The notes beneath the pieces were generated by a model that saw only the letters and a program-made list of their open reading frames with translations, made no database searches and was not told the DNA's origin. A stretch of DNA of 64,000 nt from Dryocola sp051297175 (GTDB lineage: Bacteria; Pseudomonadota; Gammaproteobacteria; Enterobacterales; Enterobacteriaceae): NCBI RefSeq assembly GCF_051297175.1, contig NZ_JBINNY010000001.1, positions 1 to 64,000 of the forward strand. Reading direction: 5' to 3'. Each line of letters begins with the position of its first letter. Position 1 is the stretch's first letter. Positions 42,555-52,058 of this stretch are shown piece after piece. Position numbers and translations under genes: made by a program.

Positions 42555-44381
42555 GTGATCGAAAATCTGCGTAACATCGCCATCATCGCGCACGTTGACC
42601 ATGGTAAAACTACCCTGGTTGATAAGCTGCTGCAGCAATCTGGTACTTTCAGTAACGAACGTGCTGAAGCTACCGAACGCGTGATGGACTCCAACGATTT
42701 GGAGAAAGAGCGTGGGATTACCATCCTCGCTAAAAACACCGCTATCAAATGGAATGACTACCGTATCAACATCGTTGATACCCCTGGGCACGCCGACTTC
42801 GGTGGTGAAGTTGAACGTGTAATGTCCATGGTAGACTCCGTGCTGCTGGTCGTTGACGCAATGGATGGCCCAATGCCGCAGACGCGCTTCGTAACCAAAA
42901 AGGCATTTGCCCATGGTTTGAAGCCAATCGTGGTTATCAACAAAGTCGACCGCCCTGGCGCGCGTCCTGACTGGGTTGTTGATCAGGTCTTCGACCTGTT
43001 CGTAAACCTGGAAGCGAGCGACGAGCAGCTCGATTTCCCAATCATCTATGCATCCGCATTGATGGGTATCGCGGGTGACGATCACAATGATATGGCGGAA
43101 GACATGACCCCGCTGTACCAGGCGATTGTTGACCACGTTAAAGCACCAAACGTTGACCTCGATGGTCCGTTCCAGATGCAAATCTCCCAGCTTGATTACA
43201 ACAACTACGTTGGTGTTATCGGCATCGGTCGCATCAAGCGCGGTAAAGTGAAGCCTAACCAGCAGATCACTATCATCGATAGCGAAGGCAAAACCCGTAA
43301 CGGTAAAGTCGGTAAAGTGCTGACTCACCTCGGTCTGGAGCGTATTGAATCCACCGAAGCCGAAGCTGGCGACATCATCGCGATCACCGGTCTGGGCGAG
43401 CTGAACATCTCCGATACGCTTTGCGATACGCAAAACGTAGAAGCGCTGCCAGCGCTGTCCGTTGATGAGCCAACCGTTTCCATGTTCTTCAACGTCAACA
43501 CCTCTCCGTTCTGTGGTAAAGAAGGTAAATTCGTTACCTCTCGTCAGATCCTTGAGCGTCTGAACAAAGAGCTGGTGCACAACGTTGCGCTGCGCGTTGA
43601 AGAAACCGAAGATGCGGACGCGTTCCGTGTATCCGGTCGTGGTGAGCTTCACCTGTCCGTGCTTATCGAAAACATGCGTCGTGAAGGCTTCGAGCTGGCG
43701 GTTTCCCGTCCGAAAGTTATCTTCCGTGAAATCGACGGCCGTAAGCAGGAACCTTTCGAAAACGTAACGCTCGATATCGAAGAGCAGCACCAGGGCGCAG
43801 TAATGCAGGCTCTTGGTGAGCGTAAAGGCGACCTGAAAAACATGAATCCAGACGGCAAAGGCCGCGTACGTCTTGACTACGTGATCCCAAGCCGTGGCCT
43901 GATCGGCTTCCGTAACGAATTCATGACCATGACTTCCGGTACTGGCCTGCTGTACTCCACCTTCAGCCACTATGACGATATCCGTCAGGGCGAAGTTGGC
44001 CAGCGTCAGAACGGCGTGCTGATCTCCAACGGCCAGGGTAAAGCGGTTGCGTTTGCTCTGTACGGTCTGCAGGATCGCGGCAAGCTGTTCCTGGGTCACG
44101 GTGCTGAAGTTTACGAAGGCCAGATCATCGGTATTCACAGTCGTTCTAACGACCTGACCGTAAACTGCCTGACCGGTAAGAAACTGACGAACATGCGTGC
44201 GTCCGGTACCGACGAAGCGACTACCCTGGTTCCCGCTCAGAAAATGACTCTGGAGCAGGCGCTGGAGTTCATCGATGATGACGAACTGGTAGAAGTTACC
44301 CCGCTGTCCGTACGTATCCGTAAACGTCACCTGACTGAAAACGACCGCAAACGCGCGGGTCGTGGTAGCAAAGAAGCGTAA
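42555..44381 (+). CDS. typA: Ribosome-associated GTPase TypA/BipA
   Basis: A translation-factor GTPase of 608 residues (E. coli about 607) that aids 50S assembly, notably in the cold, and stress adaptation. G1 AHVDHGKTT, G3 DTPGHADFGGE and G4 NKVDRPGA are in the N-terminal domain; beta-barrel, EF-G-like III/V domains and the BipA-specific C-terminal domain follow. The start is GTG with GAGG upstream, as in E. coli. Divergent from glnA across about 370 bp that hold the gln control sites. Confidence 0.98.
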   Translation: MIENLRNIAIIAHVDHGKTTLVDKLLQQSGTFSNERAEATERVMDSNDLEKERGITILAKNTAIKWNDYRINIVDTPGHADFGGEVERVMSMVDSVLLVVDAMDGPMPQTRFVTKKAFAHGLKPIVVINKVDRPGARPDWVVDQVFDLFVNLEASDEQLDFPIIYASALMGIAGDDHNDMAEDMTPLYQAIVDHVKAPNVDLDGPFQMQISQLDYNNYVGVIGIGRIKRGKVKPNQQITIIDSEGKTRNGKVGKVLTHLGLERIESTEAEAGDIIAITGLGELNISDTLCDTQNVEALPALSVDEPTVSMFFNVNTSPFCGKEGKFVTSRQILERLNKELVHNVALRVEETEDADAFRVSGRGELHLSVLIENMRREGFELAVSRPKVIFREIDGRKQEPFENVTLDIEEQHQGAVMQALGERKGDLKNMNPDGKGRVRLDYVIPSRGLIGFRNEFMTMTSGTGLLYSTFSHYDDIRQGEVGQRQNGVLISNGQGKAVAFALYGLQDRGKLFLGHGAEVYEGQIIGIHSRSNDLTVNCLTGKKLTNMRASGTDEATTLVPAQKMTLEQALEFIDDDELVEVTPLSVRIRKRHLTENDRKRAGRGSKEA

Positions 44382-44403
44382 GTTTCTTTCCTAAAGTCAT
44401 ACG

Positions 44404-44435
44404 AAGCCCTGTCTGCAAAGACGGGGCTTTTTTTT
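44404..44435 (+). terminator. Intrinsic terminator of typA
   Basis: aagccctgtct-gcaa-agacggggctt followed by eight or more T residues, 22 bp after the typA stop. Confidence 0.93.
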
Positions 44436-44535
44436 GCCTTCTCATCAACAGAACCTCACGAGAGTCGATCCCCGCGATAGTCAAAGCCATCCTTTACCGC
44501 TACAGTTATTTGTCCATGGCGCAAAGGAGAGGCAA

Positions 44536-45135
44536 ATGCTGTATATCTTTGATTTGGGTAATGTCATCGTCGATATCGACTTTAAAAGGGTGATGGGGGT
44601 CTGGAGCGATTACAGCCGCATCCCGCTTGCCAATCTGCAAAAAAGCTTTGTGATGGGGGAAGCCTTCCAACAACACGAACGCGGGCAAATCTCTGACGAA
44701 GATTTTGCCGCCGCCGTCTGCAAAGAGATGGACATGCCGCTCAGCTTCGAGCAGTTTGCCGCCGGCTGGCAGGCCGTATTCGTCGCTCTGCGCCCGGAAG
44801 TCATCGCCCTGATGAAACAGCTGCGCGAACAGGGGCATCGCGTCGTGGTGCTTTCAAACACCAACCGGCTGCACACGACGTTCTGGCCCGGCGAGTACCC
44901 GCAAATCGCCGAAGCGGCGGATAAAATCTACCTGTCGCAGGAGATGGGGATGCGCAAACCGGACGTGGAGATTTACCAAAAGCTGTTAGAAACCGAAGGT
45001 TTTTCTGCCGAGCAGGCCATCTTTTTTGACGATAACGCCGATAATATTAAAGGGGCGCAACGGCTGGGCATCACCAGCATTCTGGTGACCGGAAAACAAA
45101 CGGTGCCGGACTACTTCGCAAACAATCCATGCTAA
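44536..45135 (+). CDS. yihX: Alpha-D-glucose-1-phosphate phosphatase YihX (HAD)
   Basis: The 199 residues equal E. coli YihX, a HAD-like phosphatase active on alpha-glucose-1-phosphate and linked to glycogen breakdown. Motif I FDLGNV (nucleophile D6), motif II VVLSNTNRL and motif III/IV KPDVEIYQKLL...FFDDNADNI are seen. The ATG has AAGGAGAGG upstream. Its end overlaps yihY by 7 bp, so yihX-yihY-dtd form a tight operon. Confidence 0.95.
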   Translation: MLYIFDLGNVIVDIDFKRVMGVWSDYSRIPLANLQKSFVMGEAFQQHERGQISDEDFAAAVCKEMDMPLSFEQFAAGWQAVFVALRPEVIALMKQLREQGHRVVVLSNTNRLHTTFWPGEYPQIAEAADKIYLSQEMGMRKPDVEIYQKLLETEGFSAEQAIFFDDNADNIKGAQRLGITSILVTGKQTVPDYFANNPC

Positions 45136-46001
45136 AAGACGTTAACCGCTCGACCCGCAAACACCTCAGGCCGTGGGTCGCCTGGGGTAAGCTGCTCTGG
45201 CAGCGTATCGACCAGGACAACATGACGACGCTTGCGGGCAACCTCGCCTACGTGTCGCTGCTGTCGCTGGTGCCTTTCATCGCCGTGGTATTTGCGTTAT
45301 TCGCCGCCTTCCCGATGTTTTCTGACGTCAGCGTTCAGCTGCGCCACTTTATCTTCTCGAATTTTATTCCCGCTACGGGCGATATTATCCAGCGCTATAT
45401 CGAACAGTTCGTCGCGAACTCCAGCAAGATGACGGCGGTGGGTGCCTGCGGGCTTATCGTCACCGCGCTGCTGCTGATGTACGCCGTGGATAGCGCGTTG
45501 AATACCATCTGGCGCAGCACGCGCATTCGGCCAAAAATCTACTCGTTTGCGGTTTACTGGATGATTTTGACGCTCGGGCCGCTGCTGGCCGGGGCAAGCC
45601 TCGCCATTAGCTCCTATTTGCTCTCCCTGCGCTGGGCCACGGGCTTTAACAGCGTGATCGATGAGGTACTGCGGATATTCCCGCTGCTGCTCTCCTGGCT
45701 ATCGTTCTGGCTGCTGTACAGCATCGTTCCGACCACGCGCGTCCCGGTGCGCGATGCCCTGATCGGCTCGCTGGTTGCCGCGCTGCTCTTTGAGTTGGGC
45801 AAGAAAGGCTTCGCGCTCTACATCACCATGTTCCCTTCCTACCAGCTCATTTACGGCGTGCTGGCGGTGATCCCGATATTATTTGTCTGGGTCTATTGGA
45901 CCTGGTGTATCGTGTTGCTCGGAGCGGAAATTACCGTCACCATCGGAGAGTATCGTCGGCTGCGCATCCAGGCACAGCAGGAAGAATTGGAAGAACCATG
46001 A
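45129..46001 (+). CDS. yihY: YihY/BrkB-family inner-membrane protein
   Basis: The 290 residues equal E. coli YihY. Six membrane helices follow a short cytoplasmic N-terminus; the BrkB family block DNMTTLAGNLAYVSLLSLVPFIAVVFALFAAFP is at about residues 30-65. Once annotated as RNase BN, that activity was later assigned elsewhere; the function is open. Translationally coupled to yihX (7-bp overlap) and dtd (ATGA overlap). Confidence 0.94.
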   Translation: MLKDVNRSTRKHLRPWVAWGKLLWQRIDQDNMTTLAGNLAYVSLLSLVPFIAVVFALFAAFPMFSDVSVQLRHFIFSNFIPATGDIIQRYIEQFVANSSKMTAVGACGLIVTALLLMYAVDSALNTIWRSTRIRPKIYSFAVYWMILTLGPLLAGASLAISSYLLSLRWATGFNSVIDEVLRIFPLLLSWLSFWLLYSIVPTTRVPVRDALIGSLVAALLFELGKKGFALYITMFPSYQLIYGVLAVIPILFVWVYWTWCIVLLGAEITVTIGEYRRLRIQAQQEELEEP

Positions 46002-46435
46002 TTGCATTGATTCAGCGCGTTACCCAGGCTCGCGTCACCGTGGAGGGTGAGGTGACGGGCGAAATCGGCCCAGGACTTTTAGTGTTATTGGGTGTCGAAA
46101 AAGAAGACAACGAGCAAAAGGCCAACCGCCTGTGCGAGCGCGTTCTGGGCTATCGCATCTTTAGCGATGAGAACGACAAAATGAACCTTAACGTGCAGCA
46201 GGCAGGCGGCAGCGTGCTGGTCGTGTCCCAGTTTACGCTGGCGGCCGATACCGAACGCGGTATGCGTCCGAGCTTCTCGGGCGGCGCGGCTCCCGACAAG
46301 GCCGAGGAGCTGTACGAATACTTCGTCGAGCGCTGCAAACAGCAGGGGATCGAAACCCAGACCGGACGTTTCGCCGCCGACATGCAGGTATCACTTACCA
46401 ACGACGGGCCGGTGACGTTCTGGCTACAGGTGTAG
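45998..46435 (+). CDS. dtd: D-aminoacyl-tRNA deacylase
   Basis: A 145-residue dimeric enzyme that removes D-amino acids from tRNA, the E. coli length. The active-site motifs SQFTLAAD and NDGPVTFWLQV (with the cis Gly-Pro) are present. The ATG overlaps the yihY TGA, giving coupled translation. Confidence 0.96.
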   Translation: MIALIQRVTQARVTVEGEVTGEIGPGLLVLLGVEKEDNEQKANRLCERVLGYRIFSDENDKMNLNVQQAGGSVLVVSQFTLAADTERGMRPSFSGGAAPDKAEELYEYFVERCKQQGIETQTGRFAADMQVSLTNDGPVTFWLQV

Positions 46436-46467
46436 ACCATCGGCCCCGCGTAACGAGAGAGTTAACT

Positions 46468-47409
46468 ATGTATCACCTTCGCGTACCGCAAACCGAAGAA
46501 GAGCTAGAAAGTTACTACCAGTTCCGCTGGGAGATGCTGCGCAAGCCTTTGCATCAGCCTAAAGGCTCAGAACGCGACGCCTGGGACGCTATGGCGCATC
46601 ACCAGATGGTGGTGGATGAAGAGGGCAACCCGGTCGCCATTGGCCGTCTGTATATCAATGCCGATAACGAAGCGGCGATCCGCTTTATGGCGGTTCACCC
46701 TTCCGTGCAGGACAAAGGCCTGGGCACGCTGGTGGCGATGACGCTGGAATCCGTCGCCCGTCAGGAAGGCGTGAAGCGCGTGGTGTGTAGCGCCCGTGAA
46801 GATGCGGTGGAGTTCTTCGCCAAGCTTGGGTTTGTGAACCAGGGCGAAATCACCACCCCGCAAACCACGCCGGTGCGGCACTTCCTGATGATCAAGCCCG
46901 TCGCGTCGTTGGACGACATTCTGCACCGTGCGGACTGGTGCGGTCAGCTCCAGCAGGCCTGGTACGAACATATTCCGCTGAGCGAGAAAATGGGCGTCAG
47001 GATTTTGCAGTACACCGGGCAAAAATTCATTACCACCATGCCGGAGGCGGGCAATCAAAATCCGCACCAGACGCTGTTTGCGGGAAGCCTGTTTTCGCTC
47101 GCCACCCTGACGGGCTGGGGGCTGATCTGGCTGATGCTGCGCGAACGCCACCTCGGCGGCACGATTATTCTCGCCGATGCCCACATTCGCTACAGCAGCC
47201 CAATTACCGGACGGCCTGGCGCAATTGCCGATTTAGGTTCGCTGAGCGGCGATCTCGATCGCCTGGCGCGGGGCCGTAAAGCCCGCGTGGCGCTGCAGGT
47301 CGAGCTTTACGGCGATGATACGATGGGCGCGGTGTTCGAAGGGGTGTATCTCGTTCTGCCAGCCAAACCCTTTGGGCCGTTGGAAGAGGGCGGTAACGAA
47401 GAAGAGTAA
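46468..47409 (+). CDS. fabY: FabY (YiiD), GNAT plus hot-dog thioesterase-like protein
   Basis: 313 residues, slightly shorter than E. coli YiiD (about 329). The N-terminal GNAT domain has the acetyl-CoA loop VHPSVQDKGLGTLVAMTL. The C-terminal YiiD-type hot-dog domain spans about residues 165-300 (NPHQTLFAGSLFSLATLTGWGLIW). In E. coli YiiD was renamed FabY for a role in starting fatty-acid synthesis. It follows dtd by 32 bp and converges with yicH over 12 bp. Confidence 0.9.
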   Translation: MYHLRVPQTEEELESYYQFRWEMLRKPLHQPKGSERDAWDAMAHHQMVVDEEGNPVAIGRLYINADNEAAIRFMAVHPSVQDKGLGTLVAMTLESVARQEGVKRVVCSAREDAVEFFAKLGFVNQGEITTPQTTPVRHFLMIKPVASLDDILHRADWCGQLQQAWYEHIPLSEKMGVRILQYTGQKFITTMPEAGNQNPHQTLFAGSLFSLATLTGWGLIWLMLRERHLGGTIILADAHIRYSSPITGRPGAIADLGSLSGDLDRLARGRKARVALQVELYGDDTMGAVFEGVYLVLPAKPFGPLEEGGNEEE

Positions 47410-47421
47410 CCGCCCTGCTTA

Positions 47422-49104
47422 TCATGCGCCGGGCACTTCACCTTTTTGCATGGTTTGCTGGAGCTGTTTTCCGTCCGCGCCGGTGGCCTGTAGCGTCCCG
47501 TTCACCGTTGGCCTGAGCGGGCCTTGCGCCGAAAGGCTGCCGGTGGCAGACAGCTGTAAATTGCCGTCCCCTTCAAGTGGCAGCACCGGCCATCCCCACG
47601 GCTGTAGCGTGTTGACCGGAACCGAACGGCCACGCAGATTGATCGCCACGTTACGCTGCGGCGTCTGTGAAACCGCTCCGGTTGCCTCAAGCATGCCTTT
47701 GCCGGTAAAGGCGCTTAGCTCGGTGATTGAAATCTGATTCGCATTGGCCGTCAGCGCAATCGACGGGCGACGAACGTCCACGCGGTTAAACGTCGCGGCG
47801 GCGGCATTCAGCGTAAGATTACCGTCCCACATTCCCCACTGGCGGCTGCGCACCACTTCCAGATTGTTGCCCACGCCGTCCAGCGAAGTGAGCTGGAAGG
47901 GGAAGTTCGGGTCGATGTCGATAATCAGGTTACGGTTTGCCGACAGCTTCTTCACCGTCACCGAATTGAGCCATTCCGGAACCGGCTCCAGCCACAGTTT
48001 CTTCCAGTCTGCGGGCAGCGTGTATTCCAGCCCGGCGAACACCACCTCATCGAGCACCAGCTGGCTGTTGTTACGCTCCCATTGGCCGGAAGCGCGAACC
48101 ATGCCTCTTTCCCAGCGCGAGGTGAACTGGCGCAGCACGGCGGCCTGGTTGGTAAAGTCGATGTTCACGATGGGATCGTTAAGCTGCAGCGAACCGTTGA
48201 TGAAATCGCTGGCGTTGAGCGACAGCTTTCCGTCTACGCTCTGCCAGCCGCCGTTGGCGAGCGTCAGGTTGCGCAGGCTGAGATCTAAATCTGTTACCGC
48301 CCAGCCTTTGCCCTCAAGGCGCGCGTCGGTGACTTCCAGACTATCGATTTTCAGCGACGGGACCAGGCCTAATGGCGCCAGGAAATCGCTGATGGATTTA
48401 TCGGTTTGCAGGCGGATATCGTTCAGGCGCAGGCTGCCAATCTCCCACGAGCCGTCCGCCCCGCGGCTTGCCGTGCCGGTGAGCGAACCGCGCGCCATAT
48501 CCGCGCCGATAGTAGACAGCGTGACCTGGTTGTCATGAATCGCGCCCTGCAGCAGCACGTTGCTTGCCGGAACGCCGTTTAACGTCATCGACCCGGCGCT
48601 AAACTGAATGTCAGCCGTGCTGCCCAGCACTTTGCCCTGCTGCGGCTGCCACGGCGTTACGCCACCGCTTACCCGCTGCGCGCGCAGATCCCATTCGGTA
48701 TTGGGGCTGTTCAGCGCCATATCGTTGAGCTGCAGCATATCGGCCTGGAAGGGGAGCGGAGCGGCGTCCGGGCTAAGGTTCAGCGTGCCGCTTTTGAGCA
48801 AAATGGTGTCCGCGTGCATCGGCTCCGAGAACTGACGCGAGCTAAGGCCGATATCCACGCTTTGCGCAACGAGGGTCGCGGGCTGTCCCTTGCGCCCAAA
48901 GGTAACGTTATTGAAGGTGACGTGCATGGGCGAAGCCCAGCGGTGATCCATCTCGTTAAACGAAAAGGCGTAGTCGGTGTTCTCATTCACCCATTTGCCG
49001 AGCTGGCCTGCCCCCCAGCGGGTTTGAAGCAGGAAATAAGCGGCAACCAGCACGACCAAAACGATCGCCACCAGTAGCGCAATAAGCTTTCCTAGAAATT
49101 TCAT
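47422..49104 (-). CDS. yicH: AsmA-family inner-membrane-anchored protein YicH
   Basis: 560 residues (E. coli YicH 569). A single N-terminal membrane helix (about 4-25) is followed by a long beta-rich AsmA-like periplasmic region; the end reads LPLEGDGNLQLSATGSLSAQGPLRPTVNGTLQATG. AsmA-like proteins are thought to act in lipid transport between membranes. The ATG at MKFLGKL is preferred (GGAAG upstream); five more in-frame codons upstream lack support. Next to xanP and yicI in E. coli; here the yicI neighbour has been displaced. Confidence 0.92.
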   Translation of the reverse strand: MKFLGKLIALLVAIVLVVLVAAYFLLQTRWGAGQLGKWVNENTDYAFSFNEMDHRWASPMHVTFNNVTFGRKGQPATLVAQSVDIGLSSRQFSEPMHADTILLKSGTLNLSPDAAPLPFQADMLQLNDMALNSPNTEWDLRAQRVSGGVTPWQPQQGKVLGSTADIQFSAGSMTLNGVPASNVLLQGAIHDNQVTLSTIGADMARGSLTGTASRGADGSWEIGSLRLNDIRLQTDKSISDFLAPLGLVPSLKIDSLEVTDARLEGKGWAVTDLDLSLRNLTLANGGWQSVDGKLSLNASDFINGSLQLNDPIVNIDFTNQAAVLRQFTSRWERGMVRASGQWERNNSQLVLDEVVFAGLEYTLPADWKKLWLEPVPEWLNSVTVKKLSANRNLIIDIDPNFPFQLTSLDGVGNNLEVVRSRQWGMWDGNLTLNAAAATFNRVDVRRPSIALTANANQISITELSAFTGKGMLEATGAVSQTPQRNVAINLRGRSVPVNTLQPWGWPVLPLEGDGNLQLSATGSLSAQGPLRPTVNGTLQATGADGKQLQQTMQKGEVPGA

Positions 49105-49229
49105 TGTCTTCCATCCCATGAAGTTTCGGTAAGGGAGTTATGCCCCATTTACCGTTATAGCTCAAGGATGAGTTTGTCAGGGAGGGTTTCACGCGCCGGG
49201 GGCAACAAATCGCCGGCGCGTGAGGCACA

Positions 49230-50621
49230 TCAATCTTTCTCAGGCGGGAAAATCAGGTTCAGCACAATCGCGGTAATGCCACCGGCGGCAATGCCGGAGG
49301 AAAGCAGGGTTTTCAGCCACTCGGGCGCGAACTGCAGAATCAGCGGCTGCTGCGACACGCCCATACCCACCGCCAGAGACAGCGCGATAATCATAATCGC
49401 ACGGCGGTTTAACGGCTCGCGTGAAACGATGCGCACGCCGGAGGCGGCGATAGTCCCGAACATCACAATCGTTGCGCCGCCGAGCACCGGCTCAGGAATA
49501 TGCTGCACAAAGCCGCTTACCGCCGGGAACAGGCCCAGCACGATCAGCATCAGCGCCACCACAAAACCGACGTAGCGGCTGGCCACGCCGGTAAGCTGGA
49601 TCACGCCGTTGTTTTGGCCGAAGCAGGAGTTCGGGAAGGTGTTGAAGACGGCGGAAACGCAGGAGTTTAGGCCGTTCGCCAGCACGCCGCCCTTCAGGCG
49701 CTTCATATACAGCGGGCCGGACACGGGCTGCTCTGAAACGTCAGAGGTGGCGGTAATATCGCCGATGGTTTCCAACGACGTCACCATAAACACCAGCATC
49801 AGCGGGATCAGCAGATTCCAGTCGATGCCCAGGCCGTAATAGAGCGGCGTCGGCACCATAATCAAATCGGTGTTCGTCGGCGCGACGGTCTGCGGCAGCA
49901 TGTCCATCGCCCAGGCGAGGGCGTAACCCACGGCCATCGCGATAACCAGCGACGCGACGCGCAGATACGGGTTGCGCTGGCGGTTCAGCAGGATAATTAC
50001 CAGCAGCACGGCACCGGCCAGCAGCAGGTTTTTCGGCGCGCCAAAGGTGTGATCGTTCATCGCCGCATAGCCGCCACCGATGGAGTTCAGGCCAACCTGA
50101 ATCAGCGACAGGCCGATAATCATCACCACCACGCCGGAAACCAGCGGGGTAATAATGCGGCGCGCGAGGTGCAGCACGCGGGAAAGCGCCATTTCCGTGC
50201 AGCTAGCCAGCATCAGCGTACCGAAGAGCGCGGCCATCATCGTTGGCACGTCCGCGCCGCCGTTTTTCAGCGCCATCCCGCCCATGATCAGCGGCGAAAC
50301 GAAGTTAAAGCTGGTTCCCTGAATCGACAGCAGCCCCGAGCCAACCGGGCCCCAGGCTTTAATTTGAATAATGGAGGCCACGCCCGATGCGAACAGCGAC
50401 ATGCTGATAATGTGCTGCGTATCTGATGCCGGTAGGCCCAAAGCCTGGCAAATCAGCAGTGCCGGAGTGATAACCGCGACAAACATAGCCAGAAGGTGCT
50501 GGCAGGCCGCGAAAAGCGTTTGCGGGAGGGGAGGTCTGTCTTCGAGGCGGTAGATCAGTTCACTATTTTGAGTCTTGGCAATCGATTGCGCTTTTTCTGA
50601 CTCAACGGCATTTACGGACAT
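49230..50621 (-). CDS. xanP: Xanthine:H+ symporter XanP
   Basis: 463 residues, as in E. coli XanP (YicE), a high-affinity xanthine permease of the NCS2 family. The family signature is in SCFGQNNGVIQLTG; about 14 membrane segments; a conserved N-terminal tail NSELIYRLEDRPP. Upstream lies a PurR-box-like palindrome, which suggests purine control. Divergent from gltS. Confidence 0.96.
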   Translation of the reverse strand: MSVNAVESEKAQSIAKTQNSELIYRLEDRPPLPQTLFAACQHLLAMFVAVITPALLICQALGLPASDTQHIISMSLFASGVASIIQIKAWGPVGSGLLSIQGTSFNFVSPLIMGGMALKNGGADVPTMMAALFGTLMLASCTEMALSRVLHLARRIITPLVSGVVVMIIGLSLIQVGLNSIGGGYAAMNDHTFGAPKNLLLAGAVLLVIILLNRQRNPYLRVASLVIAMAVGYALAWAMDMLPQTVAPTNTDLIMVPTPLYYGLGIDWNLLIPLMLVFMVTSLETIGDITATSDVSEQPVSGPLYMKRLKGGVLANGLNSCVSAVFNTFPNSCFGQNNGVIQLTGVASRYVGFVVALMLIVLGLFPAVSGFVQHIPEPVLGGATIVMFGTIAASGVRIVSREPLNRRAIMIIALSLAVGMGVSQQPLILQFAPEWLKTLLSSGIAAGGITAIVLNLIFPPEKD

Positions 50622-50673
50622 CAGATAAATTCCCGTGGTGGAAAAGCGGAGATTTTAACGGACTGCATGGTAA

Positions 50674-50689
50674 AAGCAAACGTTTGCAT
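50674..50689. promoter_or_regulatory. PurR box upstream of xanP
   Basis: AAGCAAACGTTTGCAT fits the PurR operator pattern ANGCAAACGTTTNCNT. It ends 53 bp from the xanP start in the xanP-gltS divergent gap, so repression by PurR with hypoxanthine or guanine is likely for xanP. Confidence 0.75.
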
Positions 50690-50848
50690 GGGGGCATTCC
50701 TAATATTTAAAACTCATATAACGACGTTTTTATATAACGATTGGCCGTTTTTTGGTTAAAATCCAACTGCTGATTTTTCTACCCCCAGAAATATCAGCGA
50801 AGGAATGTAGAGCGCCGGCACCACTCATGCGCAAAAAGGAGCACTTCT

Positions 50849-52051
50849 ATGATTCATCTCGACACCCTTTCAACCCTTGTCGCAGCAACCCTCGTGTTGT
50901 TACTGGGCAGGAAAATGGTCCACTCCGTACCGCTGCTTAAGAAATACACCATCCCCGAGCCGGTAGCAGGTGGATTATTAGTCGCCCTCGCCCTGTTGGT
51001 TCTGAAAAAGAGCATGGGCTGGGAAATTGATTTTGATATGAGCCTCAAAGACCCGCTGATGCTCGCCTTCTTCGCCACCATCGGACTCAACGCCAACATC
51101 GCCAGCCTGCGTAACGGCGGCAAAGTCGTGGGTATTTTCCTGTTTGTAGTGGTGGGCCTGCTCATCATGCAGAACGCCATCGGTATTGGCATGGCGACCT
51201 TGCTGGGCATGGACCCGCTGATGGGCCTGCTGGCGGGATCGATCACGCTTTCTGGCGGCCACGGAACGGGAGCGGCCTGGAGCAAGCTGTTCACCGAGCG
51301 CTATGGCTTCCAGAACGCGACGGAAGTCGCGATGGCGTGCGCAACCTTCGGCCTGGTGCTTGGCGGCCTGATCGGCGGCCCGGTTGCACGCTATCTGGTT
51401 AAGCACTCTTCCAACCCGGAAGGTACGCCGGACGATAGCGAAATTCCGAGCGCTTTCGAAAAGCCTGATGTCGGGCGCGTTATCACCTCTTTGGTGCTCA
51501 TCGAAACTATCGCCATGATTGCCATCTGCCTGACCGTCGGCAAGCTTATGGCGCAGCTGATCCAGGGGACGGCCTTTGAGCTGCCGACCTTTGTCTGCGT
51601 GCTGTTTGTCGGGGTGATCCTCAGCAACACCATGGCTATGCTGGGCTTTTATCGCGTTTTCGAGCGTGCCGTGTCGGTGCTGGGCAACGTCTGCCTTTCA
51701 TTGTTCCTCGCCATGGCGCTGATGAGCCTCAAGCTGTGGGAGCTGGCGTCGCTCGCGCTGCCGATGCTGGCGATTCTGACCGTGCAAACCATCTTTATGG
51801 CACTGTATGCGATCTTCGTGACCTACCGCCTGATGGGCAAAAACTACGACGCAGCGGTGCTGGCCGCCGGGCACTGTGGCTTCGGGCTTGGCGCAACGCC
51901 GACGGCTATTGCGAACATGCAGGCGATTACCGAACGTTTCGGCCCGTCGCACATGGCGTTTCTGGTGGTGCCGATGGTGGGCGCGTTCTTTATCGATATC
52001 GTGAACGCGATTGTGATTAAGCTTTACCTGATGCTGCCGCTGTTTGCGTAA
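50849..52051 (+). CDS. gltS: Sodium/glutamate symporter GltS
   Basis: The 400 residues are one fewer than E. coli GltS. Two inverted five-helix halves; glycine-rich re-entrant loops GSITLSGGHGTGAAW (first half) and AAGHCGFGLGATPTAIANM (second half) match the transport core. Own AAAGGAG site. Followed by the REP array and convergent recG. Confidence 0.96.
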   Translation: MIHLDTLSTLVAATLVLLLGRKMVHSVPLLKKYTIPEPVAGGLLVALALLVLKKSMGWEIDFDMSLKDPLMLAFFATIGLNANIASLRNGGKVVGIFLFVVVGLLIMQNAIGIGMATLLGMDPLMGLLAGSITLSGGHGTGAAWSKLFTERYGFQNATEVAMACATFGLVLGGLIGGPVARYLVKHSSNPEGTPDDSEIPSAFEKPDVGRVITSLVLIETIAMIAICLTVGKLMAQLIQGTAFELPTFVCVLFVGVILSNTMAMLGFYRVFERAVSVLGNVCLSLFLAMALMSLKLWELASLALPMLAILTVQTIFMALYAIFVTYRLMGKNYDAAVLAAGHCGFGLGATPTAIANMQAITERFGPSHMAFLVVPMVGAFFIDIVNAIVIKLYLMLPLFA

Positions 52052-52058
52052 GGCTTTT

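Noticed and set aside
42507..44330. A 607-codon open frame opposite typA
   Set aside because: Antisense shadow of a conserved, strongly expressed gene; low-complexity Val/Phe/Gln-rich translation without domains.
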